Assembly: GCA_937958145.1 (NCBI GenBank)
Contig: CALGOE010000276.1
Location: 1 to 11,606, forward strand
Origin: an uncultured Desulfobacca sp.
Lineage (GTDB): Bacteria > Desulfobacterota > Desulfobaccia > Desulfobaccales > Desulfobaccaceae
DNA length: 11,606 nt
Direction of reading: 5' to 3'
Of the stretch, positions 5,405 to 11,191 are shown one piece after another. The notes beneath the pieces are model-generated. The model saw nothing but the letters and a program-made list of their open reading frames with translations, did no database searches and had not been told where the DNA came from. Position 1 is the first letter of the stretch. Every line of letters starts with the position of its first letter. Made by a program: the position numbers and the translations under genes.

Positions 5405-7480
5405 TCAGATATCCAACCGCAGGCCGCCGATGATGTTAAACCGCGGCGAAGAGTAACCGAACACCTCGGTATAGTTTTTATCAAACAGGTTGTTGGCCCG
5501 GGCCATGAGCTGCAGCCGTTTGATAGAGCCCCAGTTCTGGGCCACGGTATAATATCCCGCCAGATTGGCGATGAAATAGCCGCCGTTGCACAAGCGCCGG
5601 GTGTTTACCGGGAAGGGATAATAACCCAGATCAGCCCGGGGACCGACATACAGCCCGTTCAGATTCACTTCCCAGGTCTTGGCCTGATAATTCAGGTCAA
5701 GGCTCCAGGTCTGGCGGGGCCGCCGCAGCAGGTTCTGGCCGGGAATGACGGCCAGGCTCACCAGATTGCCGGCGTCCAGGACCCGCAGGTCGGTGAGGTA
5801 GGTATAAGCGGTGCGCACGGTGAAACCGGGCAGGGGTTTTGGCCGCAGGGTCAGGGCAAACTCCAAGCCCTTGGTGGAGGCCTTGGCGATGTTAAAGAAG
5901 CTCGGGAAGATATATTGTATCAGGTCAGTAAAATTGTTTTCAAAATAGGTCAGGCTGGCCTGCACCTGCTCCCCGTACCATTGGTCTAGCCCCACCTCCC
6001 AGCTCACATTCTGCTCCGGTTTTAAGGTCGGATTGCCCAGGGCGAAGGGATTGAGGGAGTTGGTCTGATAAAAGGACGGCGCCTTGATGGCCCGGCCGCC
6101 GGCGGCCCGGATGGTAGTGTCGGTCTCCGGGAAGCGCAGGGCCGCGGAGGCCCGGGGCGAGAACTCCACTCTAGCGAAGGAACTGTTATCTTCGAAACGG
6201 CCGCCAAGGGTCAGGAAGAAACGATCATAAAACGCCAACTGTTCCTGCAGATAATAAGAGACGCTGCCCCGGCTCGCTTTGGTAAAATCATCGCGGTAGT
6301 TCCAGGCAAACCAGTCCCAGCTATAGGCCCAACCTTTCCAACGCTCGTTGCGCAATTCCAATCCCAGGGTCGTGGTGGAGCCCACCCGGTCTTGAGTGCC
6401 AAACAACAGATTGGTGCGGTAGTTAAGGCTGTATTGATCTTCCAGATCGCGACTGAAGTAATCGTAATCCTGAAACAACACCTGGTCCGGGTTGGCCTTA
6501 TTATTATAGCGGCTGTTAAGATTCAAATATCCCAAAGAGAGCTCGTGCTGCCACCACTCCCAGGGCTGATAATTGGCCGTCAAGCCCAAGAGGAGATTAT
6601 TAAAGGTATTATTTTGATCCGGGTCCAGGCCGGATCCTCCGAAGACCTTGCTATCCAGGCGATCGCCGCCCCCCGCGGTCGGGAAACCGGAAAACTGATC
6701 AATGAACAGGGTGGTGAAGGTAAAGCTCAGCTTCTCCATGGGGGTTAGATCCAGTCGGGAGTTCAGCACATTCGCCGTAAAGCGGTTGTTCACCGGCAGG
6801 ATGCCGTAATCATAATAGTTGCCGTAACCCACCGACCAGGCCAATTGCTGCCAGGCCCCCTGGAAATTGAGGCGCTGTTCACTGATGAGGTTGCGGTTGG
6901 CGTGGCCGTCAGCGTGGCCACCCCAATTGCTGGTCAAGGAGAGACTGGGTGCCCCTTCGCCTTTGCGGCTGATGACGTTGATCACCCCGGTCATGGCGTC
7001 GCTGCCATACAGGGAACTCATGGGCCCTTTCACCACTTCCACCCGCGCCACGTTGTCGGTGGTCAACTTGCTGAAATCAAAAATGCCCCCCACTTCATTG
7101 AGCCGAAAGCCGTTGAGCAGCACCTGAGCCATGTTGTTGTTTCCCCCCCGGAGAAACAGGGAAGTAGCGCCGCCATAGGACCCGCTGCGGCTCAGGGTAA
7201 CGCCGGGCACATCCCGCAGCACTTCCTCCACCCGCACGGCCTGGCGGGCCTCAATCTCCCGTGAGGTAATGGTCGCCACCGACACGCTGGTCTGCCGCTG
7301 GCCTACCTCGGTGCCCGTGGGTGTGACCACAATCTGGTCTAATCTGGCCACCTCTTCCGACTGGCTCTGGGCTTGGGCTAAAACCAGCTCATCTTCTGGA
7401 CCCAACGGCGCCGCGGCCGCACTCAGACTTGAGAGGACTACCAATCCTGCACTCAGCAAGATGAGACCATACCGTTTCAT
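5405..7480 (-). CDS. btuB: TonB-dependent outer-membrane receptor, BtuB-like
   Basis: A 691-residue protein with a signal peptide (about residues 1-24, ending AAAA). A TonB-box-like segment DQIVVTPTG (48-56) precedes the plug domain (roughly 57-170), with typical plug motifs: VEEVLRDVPGV, the LRGG segment, ARVEVVKGPMSSLYGSDAMTGVINVIS. The remainder is rich in alternating aromatic strands and ends LFDKNYTEVFGYSSPRFNIIGG...LRLDI, as in a 22-strand barrel. The last residue is Ile rather than the usual aromatic. Vitamin B12 is the likely ligand because a cobalamin riboswitch lies upstream on the same strand and btuFCD lies downstream; related corrinoids or a siderophore remain possible. A GGAGGGGGAG site directly precedes the ATG. 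I see no convincing terminator between the 85-residue gene and btuB. Confidence 0.88.
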   Translation of the reverse strand: MKRYGLILLSAGLVVLSSLSAAAAPLGPEDELVLAQAQSQSEEVARLDQIVVTPTGTEVGQRQTSVSVATITSREIEARQAVRVEEVLRDVPGVTLSRSGSYGGATSLFLRGGNNNMAQVLLNGFRLNEVGGIFDFSKLTTDNVARVEVVKGPMSSLYGSDAMTGVINVISRKGEGAPSLSLTSNWGGHADGHANRNLISEQRLNFQGAWQQLAWSVGYGNYYDYGILPVNNRFTANVLNSRLDLTPMEKLSFTFTTLFIDQFSGFPTAGGGDRLDSKVFGGSGLDPDQNNTFNNLLLGLTANYQPWEWWQHELSLGYLNLNSRYNNKANPDQVLFQDYDYFSRDLEDQYSLNYRTNLLFGTQDRVGSTTTLGLELRNERWKGWAYSWDWFAWNYRDDFTKASRGSVSYYLQEQLAFYDRFFLTLGGRFEDNSSFARVEFSPRASAALRFPETDTTIRAAGGRAIKAPSFYQTNSLNPFALGNPTLKPEQNVSWEVGLDQWYGEQVQASLTYFENNFTDLIQYIFPSFFNIAKASTKGLEFALTLRPKPLPGFTVRTAYTYLTDLRVLDAGNLVSLAVIPGQNLLRRPRQTWSLDLNYQAKTWEVNLNGLYVGPRADLGYYPFPVNTRRLCNGGYFIANLAGYYTVAQNWGSIKRLQLMARANNLFDKNYTEVFGYSSPRFNIIGGLRLDI

Positions 7481-7650
7481 TTCTCCCCCTCCGACCCAAA
7501 AAATATTCCATTTATTGCTAAATCATGACCTTCCGCAAGAAACTTTTTAACTTAGGGGTAAGCGTGGCTTCATTTCTGGTTAGCAGCGCCGGCCGGGTTC
7601 CCAGGACATGTTTGCTGGCCACCAGAATCTCCCTCTGTAGATACTTATGG

Positions 7651-7708
7651 GGGGAGAGGGCAGGGGTAAAGGGGGAGTCTTGTCCCCCTCACCCGGAACC
7701 CTCTCCCC
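7651..7708. repeat. REP-like imperfect palindrome in the btuB upstream gap
   Basis: GGGGAGAGGG (7651-7660) and CCCTCTCCCC (7699-7708) are perfect complements; the interior also partly pairs (GGGGG with CCCCC). The sequence resembles short GC-rich intergenic palindromes dispersed in many bacterial genomes. No T-tract follows on either strand, so it is not a clear terminator. The 307-base gap 7481-7787 otherwise holds only the tandem repeat at 7743-7776 and the btuB ribosome site; I found no convincing btuB promoter. Confidence 0.6.
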
Positions 7709-7742
7709 GCCAGCAGGGTGAGTTATTATGGGCTTTCCGGAC

Positions 7743-7776
7743 GGTCACTGACCAACCACCAACCACTGACCACTGA
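7743..7776. repeat. Short CACTGAC-type tandem repeat
   Basis: Seven-base units CACTGAC recur, exact or with a variant CAACCAC unit, starting with a small palindrome GGTCA-C-TGACC. The block ends just beyond the stop codon of the 85-residue gene. It is probably neutral intergenic repeat DNA. Confidence 0.5.
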
Positions 7777-7787
7777 CCACTAATCCC

Positions 7788-8045
7788 TCACCCCCACAGG
7801 CGCACCGGCGGATAGAGGGGTTGGAGGGCTTCGCTGCCGACCTGGGCCACCAGCAGGCTGACTTTGCCCATCCCCCTGGTCAAAAGAAAATGCCAGGCCT
7901 CGTCCACGGAGAAAAAGCCCTGGTTGCTGGCCACCACCGTCACCATGCGGGGCGTCAGGCCCAACTTCCGGCACTGCGCCTGCAGGTCCAAGGATTCGGG
8001 CATCTCCTGACCACCCACCAGATAAACGATCAATCCTTCTTGCAT
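7788..8045 (-). CDS. 85-residue protein under the cobalamin riboswitch; unknown function
   Basis: I do not recognise a named family. The ATG at 8045 is preceded by AGGAGGTGGAG, a near-perfect ribosome site, and the gene is the first after the cobalamin riboswitch and its terminator. The protein begins with a strand-like hydrophobic stretch GLIVYLVGG, followed by a helix-like segment DLQAQCRKLGL, a second strand MVTVVAS, a helix around VDEAWHFLLTRGMG, and a third strand KVSLLVAQV. This suggests a small alpha/beta fold, cytoplasmic, without signal peptide or membrane helix. One cysteine (C25) and one histidine (H52) are present. Its position before btuB suggests a role in corrinoid uptake, trafficking or sensing, but nothing in the sequence defines it. 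A longer in-frame extension to 8309 runs into the riboswitch and is not coding. Confidence 0.75.
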   Translation of the reverse strand: MQEGLIVYLVGGQEMPESLDLQAQCRKLGLTPRMVTVVASNQGFFSVDEAWHFLLTRGMGKVSLLVAQVGSEALQPLYPPVRLWG

Positions 8046-8074
8046 TCTCCACCTCCTGTGCGTGCAAAGGCTGT

Positions 8075-8091
8075 GGCAGCCCGGGGCTGCC
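8075..8091 (-). repeat. Perfect 7-bp hairpin just upstream of the ribosome site of the 85-residue gene
   Basis: GGCAGCC and GGCTGCC pair fully around a three-base loop. The hairpin sits about 15 bases before the Shine-Dalgarno and after the terminator, in the 5' region of the read-through mRNA. It could shape initiation or protect the transcript. Confidence 0.45.
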
Positions 8092-8143
8092 AGGAACGGT
8101 CCAGGGGGGCCACGTCGGCGGTCAGGAGGCAAGTGGCCGGGCC

Positions 8144-8176
8144 AAAAAAAACCTTGAGTCCCAGAGGGACCCAAGG
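8144..8176 (-). terminator. Intrinsic terminator, expression platform of the cobalamin riboswitch
   Basis: Minus-strand arms CCTTGGGTCCC (8176-8166) and GGGACTCAAGG (8162-8152) give eleven pairs with one G-U and a three-base loop, followed by eight T residues (8151-8144). It lies about 100 bases after the aptamer and about 100 before the 85-residue gene. B12 binding would be expected to favour it. A GCCCAA (8265-8260) upstream can pair with TTGGGT in its 5' arm or with a nearer TTGGGT (8252-8247), a possible antiterminator switch. Confidence 0.82.
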
Positions 8177-8277
8177 ATTGCACCCAGTTTCGCTTGTTCC
8201 TTAGGTAAGCCGGGGGGATTTGCCATTTCTCCCGCGGCCGCGGCTGACCCAATCCGACGTTGGGCTCCGGCCTAACA

Positions 8278-8440
8278 GTTACAGGCAGGTCTTCTGACTT
8301 CCGGATCATCCTACTTCCGGCGCCTTCCCATGGAACTTATTGCTCCATAGTGGCATGTGCCGGTTTTGTCCCCGGTTACAGCGGCGGGACCGCGCCGGAT
8401 TTGCACCGGCTTCCCTATTAAACCCAAAGGGTACCTGAAC
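8278..8440 (-). promoter_or_regulatory. Cobalamin (adenosylcobalamin-type) riboswitch aptamer
   Basis: The minus strand carries the conserved blocks of the B12 riboswitch in order: TTAATAGGGAAGCCGGTGCA (about 8421-8402), GCGGTCCCGCCGCTGTAAC, the GCCACT box, TGGGAAGG, GATGATCCGGAAGTCA, and the B12 box GTCAGAAGACCTGCCTGT (8298-8281). P1 can be drawn as GTTCAGG (8440-8434) with CCTGTAAC (8285-8278) with one bulge. Binding of cobalamin represses downstream genes in this class. Transcription starts immediately before it, from the promoter at 8451-8480. The first gene after it is the 85-residue protein, then btuB. Confidence 0.95.
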
Positions 8441-8450
8441 CTTTTCTTTG

Positions 8451-8480
8451 TTTATAGAATGAGCTTAATCTCCCTGTCAA
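8451..8480 (-). promoter_or_regulatory. Sigma70 promoter of the riboswitch transcript
   Basis: On the minus strand a perfect -35 TTGACA (8480-8475) and a -10 TATAAA (8456-8451) are 18 bases apart. The start near 8444 falls just before the first aptamer stem. Confidence 0.78.
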
Positions 8481-8481
8481 G

Positions 8482-8512
8482 AAAAAACCATGGCCGGGCA
8501 GGGAAGCCCAGG
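8482..8512 (-). terminator. Probable terminator of the DUF3842-like gene
   Basis: Right after the stop codon, minus-strand arms CTGGGC and GCCCGG pair over six positions (one G-U), followed by CCATGG and six T residues (8487-8482). The T-tract abuts the -35 of the riboswitch promoter, so the two transcripts are tightly packed but separate. Confidence 0.5.
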
Positions 8513-8513
8513 C

Positions 8514-8993
8514 TTAGCATCGGATCAAGGCCGCGTCGCCGTCCGGCCAGGAGCCAGGGCAGATGGCCTTGAGCACTTCCGGCAACCTGCCAGCCACGGC
8601 CATTTCCACTAAATGGGGCAGGGGTTCCCTACTGACGCCCACGATTTCCACCTGCTCCTGAGTCAGAGGCAGCAGGATCTTATAGGCCGGAGAGGATCCA
8701 ATGGCTGCCGCAATCTTAGGGGTTACCTCCCCCAGCATGGCGTTGGCCAGAACAATGGAGACGGTACCGATGATGACGTCGGCGGTGGGGGCGGTGACAA
8801 CAATGGCATTTTCGCCGCTGGCCCCCTGGTTGGCTCGGGCCTTGAGCATCTGGGCTGTGGCCAGAACATTAATGCCCAGGGCAATGACCTCGATATTCTC
8901 ATAGTAGAGCTCTTTGAGGCGTTTAATGATTACGGCGCCGATACCGCCTCCCAAACCGTCGATGACGCAAACACGCGGTTTCTTAGCCCCCAT
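8514..8993 (-). CDS. DUF3842-like protein, Rossmann-type Gly-rich motif
   Basis: A 159-residue protein. It opens with a strand and a glycine-rich loop, RVCVIDGLGGGIG (residues 7-19), followed by a helix (IIKRLKEL) and a second strand ENIEVIALG, as in nucleotide-binding Rossmann-type folds. Other blocks are NVLATAQMLKARAN, GASGENAIVV, ADVIIGTVSIVLANAMLGE, TPKIAAAIG, KILLPL and EPLPHLVE. I associate this combination with DUF3842, a family of bacteria and archaea with no known biochemical role. The ATG at 8993 is chosen because the family motif starts a few residues later. No good ribosome site precedes it; a GTG at 9062 would add 23 Cys-containing residues that look unlike the family. It sits immediately upstream of the riboswitch transcript but probably is a separate unit. 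Confidence 0.82.
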   Translation of the reverse strand: MGAKKPRVCVIDGLGGGIGAVIIKRLKELYYENIEVIALGINVLATAQMLKARANQGASGENAIVVTAPTADVIIGTVSIVLANAMLGEVTPKIAAAIGSSPAYKILLPLTQEQVEIVGVSREPLPHLVEMAVAGRLPEVLKAICPGSWPDGDAALIRC

Positions 8994-9062
8994 GGCTATC
9001 AAACAGGGGCAGCCGATTGAGGCCGCCTGAAAATTGTGGATTGGACATGAGTTACTCACCAC

Positions 9063-9276
9063 ACAGGATAATTTCTACCAGCACTGACCGTCGTTTCGGC
9101 ACAAGAGAAAGCCTCGCCGGCGGCCGCCCCAAAAACCGTCAATTTGGGAGCAGGAGGGGATTTGTCCCAAAAGCGTGCGCCCGCGGGGGAAACATCGGGG
9201 AAATCGGGCGGCGGACGGCCACCGGTGGGCACATGGTCTCTTACCCGAGGCCAAGCTGCGGCTTGGCCATGCATTG
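9063..9276. other. Intergenic stretch upstream of the DUF3842-like gene
   Basis: No convincing gene. It holds a perfect palindrome at 9249-9268, smaller palindromes CCACCGGTGG (9219-9228) and CCGCGG-type sites, and a minus-strand TTGACG without a matching -10. Short open frames exist on both strands but lack ribosome sites and protein-like composition. The promoter of the DUF3842-like gene is not evident here. Confidence 0.5.
9249..9268. repeat. Perfect 8-bp inverted repeat
   Basis: GGCCAAGC (9249-9256) and GCTTGGCC (9261-9268) are separated by four bases. No T-tract follows on either strand. It lies 11 bases beyond the T-tract of the terminator at 9280-9323. Confidence 0.55.
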
Positions 9277-9279
9277 ACG

Positions 9280-9323
9280 AAAAAAAACCACGAACACCAA
9301 TCTGGGTAGAAAGGCCTTCGTGG
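9280..9323 (-). terminator. Intrinsic terminator of the candidate small RNA
   Basis: Minus-strand arms CCACGAA (9323-9317) and TTCGTGG (9294-9288) pair perfectly, and eight T residues follow (9287-9280). The loop is long (22 bases) and may pair further inside. The motif GCCACGAAGG at its start recurs in the terminator at 1937-1984 and, as GCCATGAAGG, before exbB. It may belong to the CCACGAAGG-type repeats that are common between bacterial genes. Confidence 0.65.
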
Positions 9324-9378
9324 CAAATTGCTCGCTATTTCTGAAAATCGTCAGCAATCGGGCTTCAGCACCGATTTA
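9280..9378 (-). ncRNA. Candidate ~100-nt small RNA or terminated leader
   Basis: A promoter (9385-9413) and a terminator (9280-9323) on the same strand bound about 99 bases with no open frame of note. The transcript would begin with a hairpin AATCGG...CCGATT (9376-9371 with 9361-9356), continue through about 30 unpaired bases and end in the terminator stem. No known RNA family is recognised. It could be a small RNA, or the attenuated leader of the DUF3842-like gene 290 bases further on. Confidence 0.4.
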
Positions 9379-9384
9379 GCCATG

Positions 9385-9413
9385 CAAATATCATAACGTT
9401 TCTGATTTGTCAA
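9385..9413 (-). promoter_or_regulatory. Candidate promoter of the small RNA
   Basis: A perfect -35 TTGACA (9413-9408) is followed 17 bases later by TATTTG (9390-9385), only half-matching the -10 consensus but preceded by TGA, giving an extended -10. The start would be near 9378, two bases before the first hairpin. Confidence 0.5.
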
Positions 9414-9449
9414 TCGGTTTATCAGGGCTGTGTGATTGCCATATGACTA

Positions 9450-9635
9450 TGTCACCCTTTAACGGCAACAGGAAAATGTCACCCTCCGCGTAAAAAATGT
9501 ATCACCTACCTCCATGGGAGGATGGGTGCTATGAACCGAGAGGTGACGTTTACCATGAAAGACCTGATCCGTCAGGGGGTTCTGAGCAAGTTGGTGGCGG
9601 GCGAGTCTACCGTGGCGGAGGCCGGGGCAAAGAGA
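9450..9635 (+). mobile_element. Decayed left end of an insertion sequence
   Basis: Three spaced copies of a TGT(AT)CACC motif (starting at 9450, 9478 and 9498) precede a truncated gene whose first ~30 residues look like the N-terminal helix-turn-helix start of an IS transposase. Repeated terminal motifs of this kind are typical transposase-binding sites. Recognisable sequence stops near 9630, and the right end is missing. The ISNCY-like assignment comes from memory of the transposase opening and is uncertain; the right boundary is approximate. Confidence 0.45.
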
Positions 9636-9743
9636 GCACAGGGCAGTCCCAGCTCTCAAGGGCTCCAGTCCTCGCCACCCGCGGTTCTCCGATTCCCCTT
9701 TTATCCATCCTGGTCGGCCAGGTCTTGGACCCAGGCGATATAG
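9531..9743 (+). pseudogene. Truncated transposase N-terminus
   Basis: GGGAGG lies nine bases before the ATG at 9531. The product starts MNREVTFTMKDLIRQG, then VLSKLVAGESTVAEAG, the pattern of transposases whose first domain is a repeated helix-turn-helix (TVAEAA-x-LGLS in intact copies). Here similarity ends after about 32 residues. The frame continues as low-complexity Ser/Pro sequence and stops at 9743, overlapping the 3' end of the convergent photolyase gene. It is too short to be an active transposase. An unrelated small protein is the alternative. Confidence 0.5.
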
Positions 9744-11071
9744 TGGCTGACCTGAAATTTCCGTTGGCAACCGGCCCGACTCATATAACGGATTTTGCCG
9801 AAAACGGGACGTTCCCCCCAAGGACGGTCATGGACGCCGCCGATGGACCAGGCCACCCCGACGTAGCCGTTGGGATCCCGGCCGTCCAGTTCATAGCGGT
9901 CATTGAGGTAGATGGCCGTGGCCAACGCCTCCTCGGGCGTCGCACTCCACTCCAGGATTTTTTTGGCCCAATACATCCGCAGGTAGCCGTGCATCTTGCC
10001 CCGCCGCACCATCTCCAGTTGGGCTGCATTCCACAGGTCGTCGTGCGTCCGGGCCGCTTCCCACTCCTCGACCGTATACAGATAATCCCGCCGGTCCTGA
10101 CGGTGCTGATCCAGGGTCTTGCGGGCCCACTCCGGGAACCCGCGCACCTGGTCATAGTCAGGGTTGTAATAACAGAAGTTGTCGGCCAGCTCCCGGCGGA
10201 CGATGAGCTCCTCCAGGAAGGCCTGTTTGGCTTCCTCCGGGGCCTCGGCCCGGCGCACCTCCCAAGCCACCCGCTGGGGGGCAATCTGGCCGAAATGCAA
10301 GTACGGCGACAGGTCGGAAACCCCCGGTACGGTCGGATCATTGCGGTCCAGGTGGTAACGGGGCAATTTCTGGGTGAGAAAGGTTTGCAGACAATCCCAG
10401 GCCGCCGCCGCCCCGGGCCGGCACCAGCTCACCGGTTTGACCCGGCGGTCAGCCCCGATCCCGGCCAGCAGACTCCCCCAGTCAAGCACCGGCGTCCCTC
10501 CCGGCCACGCCACCGGGTGTTCCCGCAAAAGCGGCGGGTCCGTTAAGAAATCCGGCAGCAGGCGGTGGATCTTGGGCCGCAGGGTATAGGCACCGAACTC
10601 CTGTTTGGGCGAAGCCAGCCAACAGGGCACGATATTATGGGCATCCACCTGCCAGAAGGGGATGCTGATCTGCTCCCGGACCTGCTCCTGCCACTGGCGC
10701 TTGAGGCGCAAGGGATCAAAATCACAGACCAAGGCACCTGCCCCCAGCTCTGCCAGAAAGGCCGGCAGGCTCTCCTGGGGCTCGCCCTGCAGCAGGAAAA
10801 AGGGGATGCGGTGCTGGGCCAGAACCTGGGCCGTCTCCTGCAGTCCCCGCAGCATGAAGTCATATTGCCGGTGGGCAGCGCCTAAAAACTGCGGCACCAG
10901 ATTAAAGACCACTGCCAGCGGCGCTTGGTGATCCAACGCCAGCTGCTGGGCAAAGAGCAGGGCCCAATTATCCTGGGCCCGCTGATCCCGGCTGAGCCAA
11001 TAGACCACCGGCCCGCCCTGAAAGGGGCGTTCCTGGAGAGGCCTGAGCCGATCCAAAATGGTTGTGGTCAT
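9701..11071 (-). CDS. phrB: Class II CPD photolyase
   Basis: A 456-residue flavoprotein that uses blue light and FADH- to split cyclobutane pyrimidine dimers in DNA. The N-terminal alpha/beta domain begins with VVYWLSRDQRAQDNWAL (about residues 22-38), characteristic of class II enzymes. The helical FAD domain carries LSPYLHFGQIAPQRV, ELIVRRELADNFCYYNP, HGYLRMYWAKKILEW and the strongly conserved DPNGYVGVAWSIGGVHDRPW followed by RPVFGKIRYM. Length is normal for the class, and no key block is missing. Start choice: ATG at 11071, with GGAG 12 bases upstream; an in-frame TTG three codons earlier is too close to that site. It follows the DUF62 gene on the same strand after a 120-base gap with no clear promoter. 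The 3' end meets the IS remnant. Confidence 0.95.
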   Translation of the reverse strand: MTTTILDRLRPLQERPFQGGPVVYWLSRDQRAQDNWALLFAQQLALDHQAPLAVVFNLVPQFLGAAHRQYDFMLRGLQETAQVLAQHRIPFFLLQGEPQESLPAFLAELGAGALVCDFDPLRLKRQWQEQVREQISIPFWQVDAHNIVPCWLASPKQEFGAYTLRPKIHRLLPDFLTDPPLLREHPVAWPGGTPVLDWGSLLAGIGADRRVKPVSWCRPGAAAAWDCLQTFLTQKLPRYHLDRNDPTVPGVSDLSPYLHFGQIAPQRVAWEVRRAEAPEEAKQAFLEELIVRRELADNFCYYNPDYDQVRGFPEWARKTLDQHRQDRRDYLYTVEEWEAARTHDDLWNAAQLEMVRRGKMHGYLRMYWAKKILEWSATPEEALATAIYLNDRYELDGRDPNGYVGVAWSIGGVHDRPWGERPVFGKIRYMSRAGCQRKFQVSHYIAWVQDLADQDG

Positions 11072-11191
11072 CAGGGGCAAGTGCTCCGTAACGTACTCTG
11101 TTTCAGATTGTGATGGTAAAGGGGGGATGTGCCGGTTGCCTAAAATACGGCCCAGTTCCGGGGAACGATCCTGGCGGCCGGCTGCGGCGGA

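Noticed and set aside
7743..7780. CRISPR-like array
   Set aside because: The units are 7 bases long with no spacers; it is a simple tandem repeat.
8046..8309. N-terminal extension of the 85-residue protein to 173 residues
   Set aside because: It would translate the end of the riboswitch and the whole terminator hairpin; a strong ribosome site marks the ATG at 8045.
8994..9062. GTG start adding 23 residues to the DUF3842-like protein
   Set aside because: No ribosome site, and the family core begins right after the ATG at 8993; kept only as a possibility.
9056..9274. Small minus-strand open frames in the gap before the DUF3842-like gene
   Set aside because: Composition is Pro/Arg/Trp-rich and not protein-like, without ribosome sites.
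9497..10546. Long plus-strand open frame antisense to the photolyase gene
   Set aside because: No domain or ribosome site of note; the class II photolyase on the other strand has every conserved block.
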